DNA of 64,000 nucleotides from Flavobacterium sp. CS20 (GTDB lineage Bacteria; Bacteroidota; Bacteroidia; Flavobacteriales; Flavobacteriaceae), in contig NZ_CP073015.1 of the NCBI RefSeq assembly GCF_018080005.1, positions 992,001 to 1,056,000 of the forward strand. The letters are read 5' to 3'. Every line of letters starts with the position of its first letter. Positions within the stretch are counted from its first letter, which is position 1. Made by a program: the position numbers and the translations under genes. The notes under the pieces were generated by a model. It was not told where the DNA came from and did no database searches. It worked only from the letters and a program-made list of their open reading frames with translations. Shown here one piece after another: positions 18,191-25,915 of this stretch.

Positions 18191-20602
18191 TTAATACAGT
18201 TCAGGGTATTTTTCAGGTTTAAACTCATGCATTATGGCGTAAACTTTTTCAAAAATATCTTCAGTTGAAGGTTTTGAAAAATAGTCGCCATCTGTGCCAT
18301 AAGCTGGGCGATGAGCGTAAGATGTTAATGTTTGTGGTTGACTATCTAAGTAGCGATATGCGTTTTGTTTTTCAATAATATTTTGCAAAATGTAAGATGA
18401 TGCACCACCTGGAACATCTTCGTCAATGACCAATAAACGATTAGTTTTTTGAACACTTTTCACGATGTCGTGGTTTAAGTCAAACGGTAACAAGGATTGC
18501 ACATCAATTATTTCAGCATCAATGTCAACTTCTTGTAATTCTTTAGCGACTTGTTGCACAAGTCTGAGCGTTGAGCCATAAGATACTAAAGTGATGTCTT
18601 GTCCTTCTTTTAATGTTTCTACAACGCCAACAGGGGTTTTAAATTCACCGAGGTTTGTTGGCATTTTTTCTTTAAGTCGGTAACCATTCAGGCATTCTAT
18701 AATTAAAGCAGGTTCATCGCTTTCTAAAATGGTGTTGTAAAATCCAGAAGCTTGTGTCATATTTCGAGGCACGAGAACGTTTATACCTCTGACAAGGTTC
18801 AAAATACCGCCCATTGGCGAACCACTGTGCCAAATTCCTTCTAAGCGATGACCGCGTGTTCTTACAATCAATGGTGCTTTTTGTTTGCCTTTAGAGCGAT
18901 AATGGATGGTTGCTAAATCATCACTCATAGTTTGTATGGCGTAGAGCAAATAATCTAAATATTGAATTTCAGCAATGGGACGTAAACCTCTCAATGCCAG
19001 ACCAATACCTTGACCCAAAATAGTAGCTTCGCGGATGCCTGTATCAGAAACACGAATTTTTCCGTATTTTTTTTGAAGTCCTTCAAGACCTTGATTGACA
19101 TCGCCAATTTCTCCAGAATCTTCACCAAAAACCAAAGCTTCTGGAATGGTTTCAAATATTTTATCAAAATTATCTCGTAAAATTATTCTTCCATCAACTT
19201 CTTTGGCATCATCGTCATATTCAGGTGTGATTGCTTCAATATTAGTTGCTCTCCATTGAGACTGACTATATAAGTGGCTACTGTAATCGGGTTTAACTTC
19301 ATTAGAAAAGTTTTCAATCCATTGGATAAGCTCATCTTTAGCTTGAAACTGCTCGTGTCTTATATATCGTAAAACTTTTCTTGCTGAAGCGATTACAATA
19401 GATTTTAAAGGTTCGTCATTAGATTTTAATTTGTCTATGATAGGTTTTATAAATGAAGAATTTTCAGAGGATTTTACAACCTTATTTAGAATAGATATCA
19501 GTTCTTGGCTTGCTGTTTTTGCTCTTTCGCCAAAAGCTTTCCATGCGGCTTGTTTACCTTTTCTGACTTCGCTTTTGATATCTTTTTCTAGCTCATTCAA
19601 ATCCTCTTCAGTAGCGATGCCATTTGAAATCATCCATTGTCTCATTTGGGCATTACAATCGTATTCACGCTCCCATTTCAATCGTTCTTCAGACTTATAA
19701 CGTTCGTGTGAACCCGAAGTAGAATGCCCTTGAGGTTGAGTTAATTCAACGACATGAATTAGAACAGGGACATGCTGTTCTCTGGCTATGGTTTCGGCTT
19801 TTTGATAAGTCTCAATCAATTCTACATAATCCCAACCTTTAACCACTAAAATTTCATAGCCATTGGTATCTTCTTCTTTTTGAAAACCTTTGAGAATTTC
19901 AGAGATATTTTCTTTAGTGGTTTGATGTTTGGCATGCACAGAAATTCCATAATCGTCATCCCAAACACTTATGACCATTGGCACTTGCATCACGCCAGCG
20001 GCATTAAAAGTTTCCCAAAATAAGCCTTCGCTGGTACTGGCATTTCCAATGGTTCCCCAAGCAATTTCGTTGCCTTTAACTGAAAATTTATCAGCATTTA
20101 TGTTTTTTACGGCACGATAGACTTGAGAGGCTTGAGCCAACCCAAGCAATCGTGGCATTTGTCCAGCAGTTGGTGAAATATCAGGGCTTGAATTTTTTTG
20201 TTTTGTAAGGTTTTTCCATGCACCATTTTCATCTAAACTGTGACTCATAAAATGACCGCCCATTTGCCGTCCACCAGACATAGGCTCTTGTTTGATATCT
20301 GTATTGGCATACAAACCAGCAAAAAACTCTTGGATAGTCAAGTCTCCAATGACCATCATAAAAGTTTGGTCGCGATAATAACCTGAGCGCCAATCTCCGT
20401 TTTTGAAAGCCTTAGCCCAAGCAATTTGTGGTACTTCTTTGCCATCGCCAAAAATCCCAAATTTAGCTTTGCCTGTAAGCACCTCTCTTCGCCCTAATAG
20501 ACTGCATTCTCTACTGGTTACAGCAATTTTATAATCTTCTAAAACTTGTTTTTGAAAGTCTTCAAATGATAATGAACTATCTTGTTGTAAAGTATTCTCC
20601 AT
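18191..20602 (-). CDS. fused E1 alpha/beta subunit of a 2-oxoacid (branched-chain type) dehydrogenase complex
   Basis: An 803-aa fusion. Residues about 60-350 are the alpha part with the thiamine diphosphate region (ISPTAGQMPRLLGLAQA, then GNASTSEGLFWETFNAAGVMQVPMVISVWDDDYGIS). Residues about 470-800 are the beta part (VFGEDSGEIGDVNQGLEGLQKKYG, EIQYLDYLLYA, HSGSPMGG, the C-terminal transketolase domain from TLVSYGSTLRLV). It decarboxylates a 2-oxoacid and passes the acyl group to E2 lipoyl. Such fusions are common in Bacteroidota. No E2 gene is adjacent. The gene is divergent from the aldose epimerase gene across 245 bases. Confidence 0.92.
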   Translation of the reverse strand: MENTLQQDSSLSFEDFQKQVLEDYKIAVTSRECSLLGRREVLTGKAKFGIFGDGKEVPQIAWAKAFKNGDWRSGYYRDQTFMMVIGDLTIQEFFAGLYANTDIKQEPMSGGRQMGGHFMSHSLDENGAWKNLTKQKNSSPDISPTAGQMPRLLGLAQASQVYRAVKNINADKFSVKGNEIAWGTIGNASTSEGLFWETFNAAGVMQVPMVISVWDDDYGISVHAKHQTTKENISEILKGFQKEEDTNGYEILVVKGWDYVELIETYQKAETIAREQHVPVLIHVVELTQPQGHSTSGSHERYKSEERLKWEREYDCNAQMRQWMISNGIATEEDLNELEKDIKSEVRKGKQAAWKAFGERAKTASQELISILNKVVKSSENSSFIKPIIDKLKSNDEPLKSIVIASARKVLRYIRHEQFQAKDELIQWIENFSNEVKPDYSSHLYSQSQWRATNIEAITPEYDDDAKEVDGRIILRDNFDKIFETIPEALVFGEDSGEIGDVNQGLEGLQKKYGKIRVSDTGIREATILGQGIGLALRGLRPIAEIQYLDYLLYAIQTMSDDLATIHYRSKGKQKAPLIVRTRGHRLEGIWHSGSPMGGILNLVRGINVLVPRNMTQASGFYNTILESDEPALIIECLNGYRLKEKMPTNLGEFKTPVGVVETLKEGQDITLVSYGSTLRLVQQVAKELQEVDIDAEIIDVQSLLPFDLNHDIVKSVQKTNRLLVIDEDVPGGASSYILQNIIEKQNAYRYLDSQPQTLTSYAHRPAYGTDGDYFSKPSTEDIFEKVYAIMHEFKPEKYPELY

Positions 20603-20846
20603 AACATAAAATATTACAACAAATATACAAAATTTAAAAATATAGGATATTCAATAAAAGGGTTTTTATACTAAATAATTATTAAAATATAATTGATAAA
20701 CAAGCTGTTTATTGACATTTTATTATTATATAAACTAACCTTTATCGAAGAAGTGAAACTTAAATTTAATTAATATTATATTTACATTTTGAGTTATAAA
20801 AATATAGCCTTTTAAGGAAAAACAATTAACCATAAAATTCGTAGCA

Positions 20847-21728
20847 TTGAATCGAATAGAAAAAAATGACAGATTAATAGAGTTGATTCACGCTCATAAC
20901 CACAAAGCCGTTATAAGTTTAGATAATGAAGGTGGAAGACTTAAATCTTTAATTTTTGATAACAAACAGATAATCAGTGATTTAAAAAACAATACTTACG
21001 AGCAAAGTTTTGCATCGGCTATTTTGTTTCCGTTTGCTAATAGAATAAAAAACGGGGTTTATAGTTTTAATCATACTACTTATAATTTGACTTGTAATGA
21101 GATTGATAAAAACAATGCTATTCATGGATTGGTTTTTAACAAAAAGTTTGAATTAGTCAACACAAAAACAACTGATAAAACAGTAGAAGCCCAACTGGAA
21201 TATATAGAAAATCATCCTCCCAAGGCTTATCCTTTTTCTTTTAAAATTATGCTAACTTACACATTATCAAAACACAGACTTTTGTTAAAAGTCAATATTA
21301 AAAATACAGGATCTACAGATTTGCCTTTTACTTTAGGTTGGCATCCATATTTTTGTATAAAAAATTTTGATAAAGCTCTATTAAAATTTAATTCTAATCA
21401 AATTGTATTGACTGACAGTAAAATGATACCTACAAAAATTTTAGAGCAAAAAATAGAACAACCTTTTTTTCTTAAAAACAAACAACTTGATGATTGTTTT
21501 ATTTTAAACAATAACAAAATTGAATTTGATAATGGAAGTCATAAAATTTATATTAAAACGTCTTCAGATTTAAAATTTTTTCAAATCTATACTCCGCCAA
21601 ATGAAAGCAAAATAGCTTTGGAACCCATGACAGGATTTTCAGATAGTTTTAATCATAAAAAAGGGTTGAAAATTCTAAAACCAAACACTTCAACAGAGGA
21701 AATATGGTCGGTTGAAATGTTTAAATAA
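20847..21728 (+). CDS. aldose 1-epimerase
   Basis: A 293-aa galactose-mutarotase-like beta protein. The expected active-site residues are present: the His in NNAIHGLVF, the His in GWHPYF, and the catalytic Glu in ALEPMTGFSD. It interconverts alpha and beta anomers of an aldose in the cytosol. The start is a TTG (TTG AAT CGA ATA GAA): no in-frame ATG lies upstream after the preceding stop, and the next Met is far inside the fold. Monocistronic. Confidence 0.88.
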   Translation: MNRIEKNDRLIELIHAHNHKAVISLDNEGGRLKSLIFDNKQIISDLKNNTYEQSFASAILFPFANRIKNGVYSFNHTTYNLTCNEIDKNNAIHGLVFNKKFELVNTKTTDKTVEAQLEYIENHPPKAYPFSFKIMLTYTLSKHRLLLKVNIKNTGSTDLPFTLGWHPYFCIKNFDKALLKFNSNQIVLTDSKMIPTKILEQKIEQPFFLKNKQLDDCFILNNNKIEFDNGSHKIYIKTSSDLKFFQIYTPPNESKIALEPMTGFSDSFNHKKGLKILKPNTSTEEIWSVEMFK

Positions 21729-21900
21729 CCTGAAATCGGGTAAAAAAAGTTAAATTGAAACCACATCAATGACAAGTATAATTTCAATATAGATTCTAAT
21801 TTCGATACTCAGATTTTTAGGGATTCATCATATGACTTCAAAAAATCAATCAACTTGAAGACAATATAAGATTAACTCAAACTCACTTGAAATACAAACA

Positions 21901-23028
21901 TCAATACACCAAAAATTGATACAACTTCGCCTCTATTCCGCCATTAAAAACTTTGATAGGTTTTGAGCCTTTAAGATTCAAATACCGAGGTGCATCTTCA
22001 TCTGTAGTGATAAAACACACCTTTGTGTTTTTGTAATTTTCTCTTAGAACTTGCCCTAAAGTTTTGTAAAACAACTCAGGGTTGACATCTAATCGGTTGC
22101 CGTACGGAGGATTGAACAACATATGCAAAGACCGTTCACCTCCTTTTGAAGTTGAAAAAAAGTCATCGTGATGAATGCTGATAAACTCACTCAAGTTGGC
22201 TTTATCAACATTATCTTGGGCTTTTCTCACAGCAGAAGGTGCTTTATCAATCCCTTTAATTTTAAAATGAAACGGTCTGATTTTTTTTAAAACCGAATTC
22301 ATAATCACTTCATACAAATCTTCATCCCAATCTTGCCAATGCATAAATCCAAAGCTTCTCCGATTAAGATTTGGTGGAATTTGGCAAGCTATCATTGCGG
22401 CTTCAATCAAAATAGTACCGCTACCACACATAGGATCCATAAAATCAGATTGACCGTCCCAACCCGAATGCAACAATAATCCAGCAGCCAAAACTTCATT
22501 TATTGGGGCTATATTTGTCGCTGTTCGATAACCGCGTTTAAACAATTTATCGCCTGAGCTATCTAAGCTAAGAGTACAAGTATTTTTGTTGATGTGCACA
22601 TTAAAAATCATCTGTGGATTATCAGTAGAAACATCAGGGCGTTTTCCAGTTTTATTTCTAAAAAAATCTACAATAGCATCTTTAGTACGCAAGCCTACAA
22701 ACTGTGAGTTGTTAAATATTGACTGATGAGTCGTAGCAGACACCATAAAAGTTTTGTCAACCGCCATAACAGTTGACCAATTGAATTCATACAATCTGTG
22801 ATAAAATTCGTCTTCGGTGTGAAATTTAAAAGATTTTATTGGCTTTAAAATGCTCAAGGCTGTTCTCAAACTGAGATCTGCTTTATACATAAAACCCTTG
22901 TCTCCCACAAAACTTACATTTCTTATGCCAGGTTTAATATCCATGGCACCGAGTTTCAAGAGTTCTCGTTCGAGTAAAGGCTCAAATCCAAAAAGGGTTG
23001 TTGCCAACATTTTAAAGTTATTGCTCAT
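21901..23028 (-). CDS. THUMP-domain 23S rRNA guanine methyltransferase (RlmL-type)
   Basis: A 375-aa SAM-dependent RNA methyltransferase. The N-terminal region (TTLFGFEPLLERELLKLGA, KADLSLRTALSILKPI) is the THUMP/ferredoxin-like part. The C-terminal Rossmann domain has motif I DPMCGSGTILIEAAMIA, an acidic ribose-binding loop (IKGIDKAPSAVRKA) and the catalytic motif NPPYGNRL. It probably methylates N2 of a guanine in 23S rRNA. It is divergent from the methyltransferase gene at 23071 with only 42 bases between the starts. Confidence 0.9.
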   Translation of the reverse strand: MSNNFKMLATTLFGFEPLLERELLKLGAMDIKPGIRNVSFVGDKGFMYKADLSLRTALSILKPIKSFKFHTEDEFYHRLYEFNWSTVMAVDKTFMVSATTHQSIFNNSQFVGLRTKDAIVDFFRNKTGKRPDVSTDNPQMIFNVHINKNTCTLSLDSSGDKLFKRGYRTATNIAPINEVLAAGLLLHSGWDGQSDFMDPMCGSGTILIEAAMIACQIPPNLNRRSFGFMHWQDWDEDLYEVIMNSVLKKIRPFHFKIKGIDKAPSAVRKAQDNVDKANLSEFISIHHDDFFSTSKGGERSLHMLFNPPYGNRLDVNPELFYKTLGQVLRENYKNTKVCFITTDEDAPRYLNLKGSKPIKVFNGGIEAKLYQFLVY

Positions 23029-23056
23029 AATTTTATTTTACGAAACAAAAATAGGC

Positions 23057-23064
23057 TAATTTTG
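23057..23064 (+). promoter_or_regulatory. -7 box (TAATTTTG) very near the 23071 start
   Basis: TAATTTTG fits TAnnTTTG and ends only 6 bases before the ATG at 23071. If used, the mRNA would be leaderless or nearly so. Confidence 0.45.
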
Positions 23065-23070
23065 TAGTCT

Positions 23071-23805
23071 ATGAAACAAACAGAGTCTAAATGGTATGCG
23101 ACATGGTTCGACACACCGTATTATCATATTTTATATAAAAACAGAGACGACAAAGAAGCTCAAAACTTTATGCTTCAACTGACTGATTTTCTCAAACTAA
23201 AACCACAATCTCATATTTTAGATGTGGCTTGTGGACGTGGACGTCACTCCATTTATTTGAATAAAATAGGCTATCGAGTTACAGGGATTGACTTGTCTCA
23301 AAACAACATAGATTATGCAAAAAAGTTTGAAACCGATGGTTTGCATTTTGAACGCCATGATATGTGCCAACCTATGGGAAAAACTTATGATGCGGTATTT
23401 AATCTCTTTACAAGTTTTGGTTATTTTGAAAAAGACGATTACAACATCAACGCCATAAAAGCTATGAAAGCTAATATGAAGCCTGATGCCTTCGGTGTTA
23501 TAGATTTTTTGAATGTGCATCATACTTTAAAACATTTAAAAAAATATGATGCCAAAACCATTGATGGCATTGATTTTAAAATTCATAAATGGATTGACAA
23601 AGGCTATATTCTTAAACACATACAATTTGAAGTTGACAATCAAAAGCACGATTACACTGAGCGATTAAAATGTATTGATCTAAAGCTGTTTAAATCTTAT
23701 TTTAAAGTCGCTAATTTGAATATCAAACATGTGTTTGGGAATTATAATTTAGAAGATTTTGATGCTGAAACTTCAGAACGTTTAATTTTGGTTTTTAATC
23801 AATGA
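23071..23805 (+). CDS. class I SAM-dependent methyltransferase
   Basis: A 244-aa soluble methyltransferase with motif I ILDVACGRGRHSIYL, motif II VTGIDLSQNNIDYAK and a motif IV-like segment AVFNLFTSFGYF. The TSFGYF element is typical of a common bacterial small-molecule methyltransferase group; the substrate is unknown. Its stop overlaps the start of the ZIP transporter (ATGATG), so the two are coupled. Confidence 0.88.
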   Translation: MKQTESKWYATWFDTPYYHILYKNRDDKEAQNFMLQLTDFLKLKPQSHILDVACGRGRHSIYLNKIGYRVTGIDLSQNNIDYAKKFETDGLHFERHDMCQPMGKTYDAVFNLFTSFGYFEKDDYNINAIKAMKANMKPDAFGVIDFLNVHHTLKHLKKYDAKTIDGIDFKIHKWIDKGYILKHIQFEVDNQKHDYTERLKCIDLKLFKSYFKVANLNIKHVFGNYNLEDFDAETSERLILVFNQ

Positions 23806-24482
23806 TGAGTTTGTACCTTCCTATTATTGCTGTATTTTTAGGATTTTTGATAGCTTTAAAAATCAAAGCCCATTCAAAATATCTCGATCTACTACTTGCC
23901 TTTAGCGGTGGATTTTTACTATCAGTTACTGTGGTAAGTCTTTTACCCGAAATTTACTATCAGCAAGAAGGCATAATAGGTTTTTTTATTTTATTTGGAA
24001 TAGTATTGCAATTGGTTTTAGAGTTTTTTTCCAAAGGTGCAGAGCATGGTCATGTACATTTCCAACCAAAAGAGAATACATTTCCAATATTGCTTTTTAT
24101 AAGTTTATCTATTCACTCTTTTTTTGAAGGTTTTCCAACACATACGCATCCAGATTTATTAATTGGCATTTTGGTTCATAAAATACCTGTTGCCATTATT
24201 GTGAGTAGTTTTTTATTGAATTCTGATTTATCAAAAACCAAATTGATTGTTTTTTTAACTCTGTTTTCTTTGATGACACCTCTCGGTAGTCTTGTTCATA
24301 TCATTTTTGAAAACGAATTGGGTCAAGTAAAAATTTGGGTTGAAGCCGTTGTGGTAGGAATCCTACTCCACATTGCCTCTACCATTTTGTTTGAAACCTC
24401 TAAAGATCACCAGTTTAACTTTAAGAAGTTTATTAGTATATTGATTGGTATGGGACTTGCGGTTACGCAGTCGCTGTTTTGA
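23802..24482 (+). CDS. ZIP family metal transporter
   Basis: A 226-aa inner membrane protein with about 7-8 TM helices. The ZIP signature is present: HSFFEGFPTH in one helix (His and Glu metal ligands) and VHKIPVAIIVSSFLL in the next. A His-rich loop (GAEHGHVHF) precedes it, as expected for a zinc/iron ZIP. It probably imports a divalent metal. It overlaps the upstream methyltransferase by 4 bases. REP-like repeats start 10 bases after its stop. Confidence 0.9.
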   Translation: MMSLYLPIIAVFLGFLIALKIKAHSKYLDLLLAFSGGFLLSVTVVSLLPEIYYQQEGIIGFFILFGIVLQLVLEFFSKGAEHGHVHFQPKENTFPILLFISLSIHSFFEGFPTHTHPDLLIGILVHKIPVAIIVSSFLLNSDLSKTKLIVFLTLFSLMTPLGSLVHIIFENELGQVKIWVEAVVVGILLHIASTILFETSKDHQFNFKKFISILIGMGLAVTQSLF

Positions 24483-24487
24483 TGTTT

Positions 24488-24778
24488 ACTTGTGCTGAAA
24501 CAAGTTCAGCATGACATGTGGGTTTGGATTTAGGTGTCGTGATACTGAAACGAGTTCAGCATGACATGTGGCTTTGGATTTAGGTGTCGTGATACTGAAA
24601 CAAGTTCAGCAGGACGTGGATGGAGAGATGCTGAAACGAGTTCAGCATGACATACTGAAACAAGTTCAGCATGACATACTGAAACGAGTTCAGCAGGACA
24701 TATTGAAACGAGTTCAGCATGACATACTGAAATGAGTTCAGCATGACATACTGAAACGAGTTCAGCATGACAGTACTA
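24488..24778. repeat. REP-like palindrome array, left of the GIY-YIG gene (9 copies)
   Basis: Nine copies of a palindrome of the form TGCTGAA-acaag-TTCAGCA followed by TGACA. The first copies have a 51-base period (palindrome plus 'tgtgggtttggatttaggtgtcgtgata'); later copies have a 24-base period. Variants change a/g in the loop and t/g after TTCAGCA. Read on the minus strand the array gives meaningless peptide repeats (LNSFQYVM...), which I do not treat as a protein. The same unit forms the array at 25159-25470. Confidence 0.9.
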
Positions 24779-24804
24779 CTGTCACCCTGAATTTATTTCA
24801 GGGT
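24779..24804. repeat. palindrome ACCCTGAA-ttta-TTTCAGGGT forming the GIY-YIG 3' end
   Basis: A near-perfect hairpin related to the arrayed REP palindrome (shared CTGAA/TTCAG core). It contains the stop codon and the last six sense codons of the GIY-YIG gene on the minus strand. An identical hairpin lies at 25482-25506, so the two bracket the whole unit. Confidence 0.85.
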
Positions 24805-25120
24805 CTTGGTCTTGGTCTTGGTCTAAAGGTTTCCACAAATCTTTCCATTCTGGATTGGTGCTTTCAATCAAATTAATTTTCCACTGCCTATGCCAGCGTT
24901 TTAATTGCTTTTCACGTTTTATTGCGTCATTGACATATTGAAATTCTTCTAAATGCACTAATTTATTCAGGTTATACCTTGCAAGAAACTTAGAACCTTT
25001 ACCAGCTACATGTCTTTCCATTCTATCGTCAATACCTCCTGTAACGCCAATATATAGCGTCCCTTTGGGCTTGTTTGTTATGATATATACCCAATACCTA
25101 TGTATAAGTCGCTTAGGCAC
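24782..25120 (-). CDS. GIY-YIG nuclease family protein, embedded in REP arrays
   Basis: A 112-aa single-domain GIY-YIG endonuclease (UPF0213/YhbQ-like size). The signature is WVYIITN...GTLYIGVTGGIDDRMERH (split here), with the tyrosines, the downstream Arg in DDRMERH, and the acidic residue in NDAIKREKQLKRWHR typical of the family. It would cut DNA. The C-terminus DQDQDQDPEINSG is encoded partly by a short 'ggtctt' repeat and partly by the REP-type hairpin, so the gene has been extended into, or evolved with, the repeats. Nine palindromes lie on one side and eight on the other. A role in spreading or processing the palindromes is inference. Confidence 0.88.
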   Translation of the reverse strand: MPKRLIHRYWVYIITNKPKGTLYIGVTGGIDDRMERHVAGKGSKFLARYNLNKLVHLEEFQYVNDAIKREKQLKRWHRQWKINLIESTNPEWKDLWKPLDQDQDQDPEINSG

Positions 25121-25158
25121 TTATGATGAAAATTATGATTTAAGCAAAGGTAATAAAA

Positions 25159-25470
25159 GATGCTGAAACAAGTTCAGCATGACATGTGGGTTTGGATTTA
25201 GGTGTCGTGATACTGAAACAAGTTCAGCATGACATGTGGGTTTGGATTTAGGTGTCGTGATACTGAAACAAGTTCAGCATGACATGTGGGTTTGGATTTA
25301 GGTGTCGTGATACTGAAACAAGTTCAGCATGACATGTGGGTTTGGATTTAGGTGTCGTGATACTGAAACGAGTTCAGCAGGATGTGGATGGAGAGATGCT
25401 GAAACAAGTTCAGCATGACATATTGAAACGAGTTCAGCATGACATATTGAAACGAGTTCAGCATGACAGT
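25159..25470. repeat. REP-like palindrome array, right of the GIY-YIG gene (8 copies)
   Basis: Eight copies of the same palindrome (TGCTGAAACAAGTTCAGCA and variants). Four nearly identical 51-base units run from about 25162, then one with 'ggatgtggatggagaga', then three 24-base units. The order (51-base units first, then the 'ggatg' unit, then short units) mirrors the left array, which suggests that one array is a copy of the other. Confidence 0.9.
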
Positions 25471-25481
25471 AGAAAACTACT

Positions 25482-25506
25482 GTCACCCTGAATTTATTTC
25501 AGGGTC
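25482..25506. repeat. second copy of the CCCTGAA/TTCAGGG hairpin
   Basis: Identical in sequence and orientation to the hairpin at 24779-24804. It ends 6 bases before the stop of the DksA-like gene and could serve as its terminator. Confidence 0.8.
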
Positions 25507-25511
25507 AGGCT

Positions 25512-25913
25512 TTAATTCTGACGGTTTTTAGCTTCGATGCTGAGCGTTGCGTGTGGAACTAATTTTAATCTTTCTTTCTGGATTAATTTTCCTGTCACAC
25601 GGCAAATACCATAAGATTTATTTTCTATTCTTACTAAAGCATTTTTTAAATCTCTGATAAATTTTTCTTGACGAATAGCCAATTGCGAGTTAGCTTCTTT
25701 ACTTAGCGTATTACTGCCGTCGTCAAAAGATTTAAAAGTTGGTGCGGTATCTTCTGTATCATTTGCACTGCCATTTTTGTAAGCATCAATATAAATATTG
25801 AGTTGCTTTTCGGCGTTTTTTATTTTGTTTTCTATCAGTTCTTTAAACTCTAATAGTTCAGCATCTGAATACCGTTCGGGTTGTTTTGTTGTTGTTGTTG
25901 TTGTTGTTGTCAT
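25512..25913 (-). CDS. TraR/DksA family transcriptional regulator
   Basis: A 133-aa DksA/TraR-like protein: an acidic coiled-coil region (DAELLEFKELIENKIKNAEKQL...), then FDDGSNTLSKEANSQLAIRQEKFIRDLKNALVRIENKSYGICRVTGKLI (shown in part by family recall) and KLVPHATLSIEAK. The zinc finger is reduced: only one Cys remains in the YGICRVTGKLI loop, as in many Bacteroidota homologues. It binds RNA polymerase through the secondary channel. The first 9 codons are Met plus eight ACA (Thr) repeats, a trinucleotide microsatellite; a homologous start farther in is not available as ATG. It follows ileS closely, a conserved order in this phylum, where lspA usually comes next; here the REP/GIY-YIG unit follows instead. 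Confidence 0.88.
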   Translation of the reverse strand: MTTTTTTTTKQPERYSDAELLEFKELIENKIKNAEKQLNIYIDAYKNGSANDTEDTAPTFKSFDDGSNTLSKEANSQLAIRQEKFIRDLKNALVRIENKSYGICRVTGKLIQKERLKLVPHATLSIEAKNRQN

Positions 25914-25915
25914 TC

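Noticed and set aside
24580-24768. Minus-strand ORF with repeated LNSFQYVM peptide, and a similar ORF at 25298-25486
   Set aside because: They are translations of the REP palindrome array; no start context or unique sequence.
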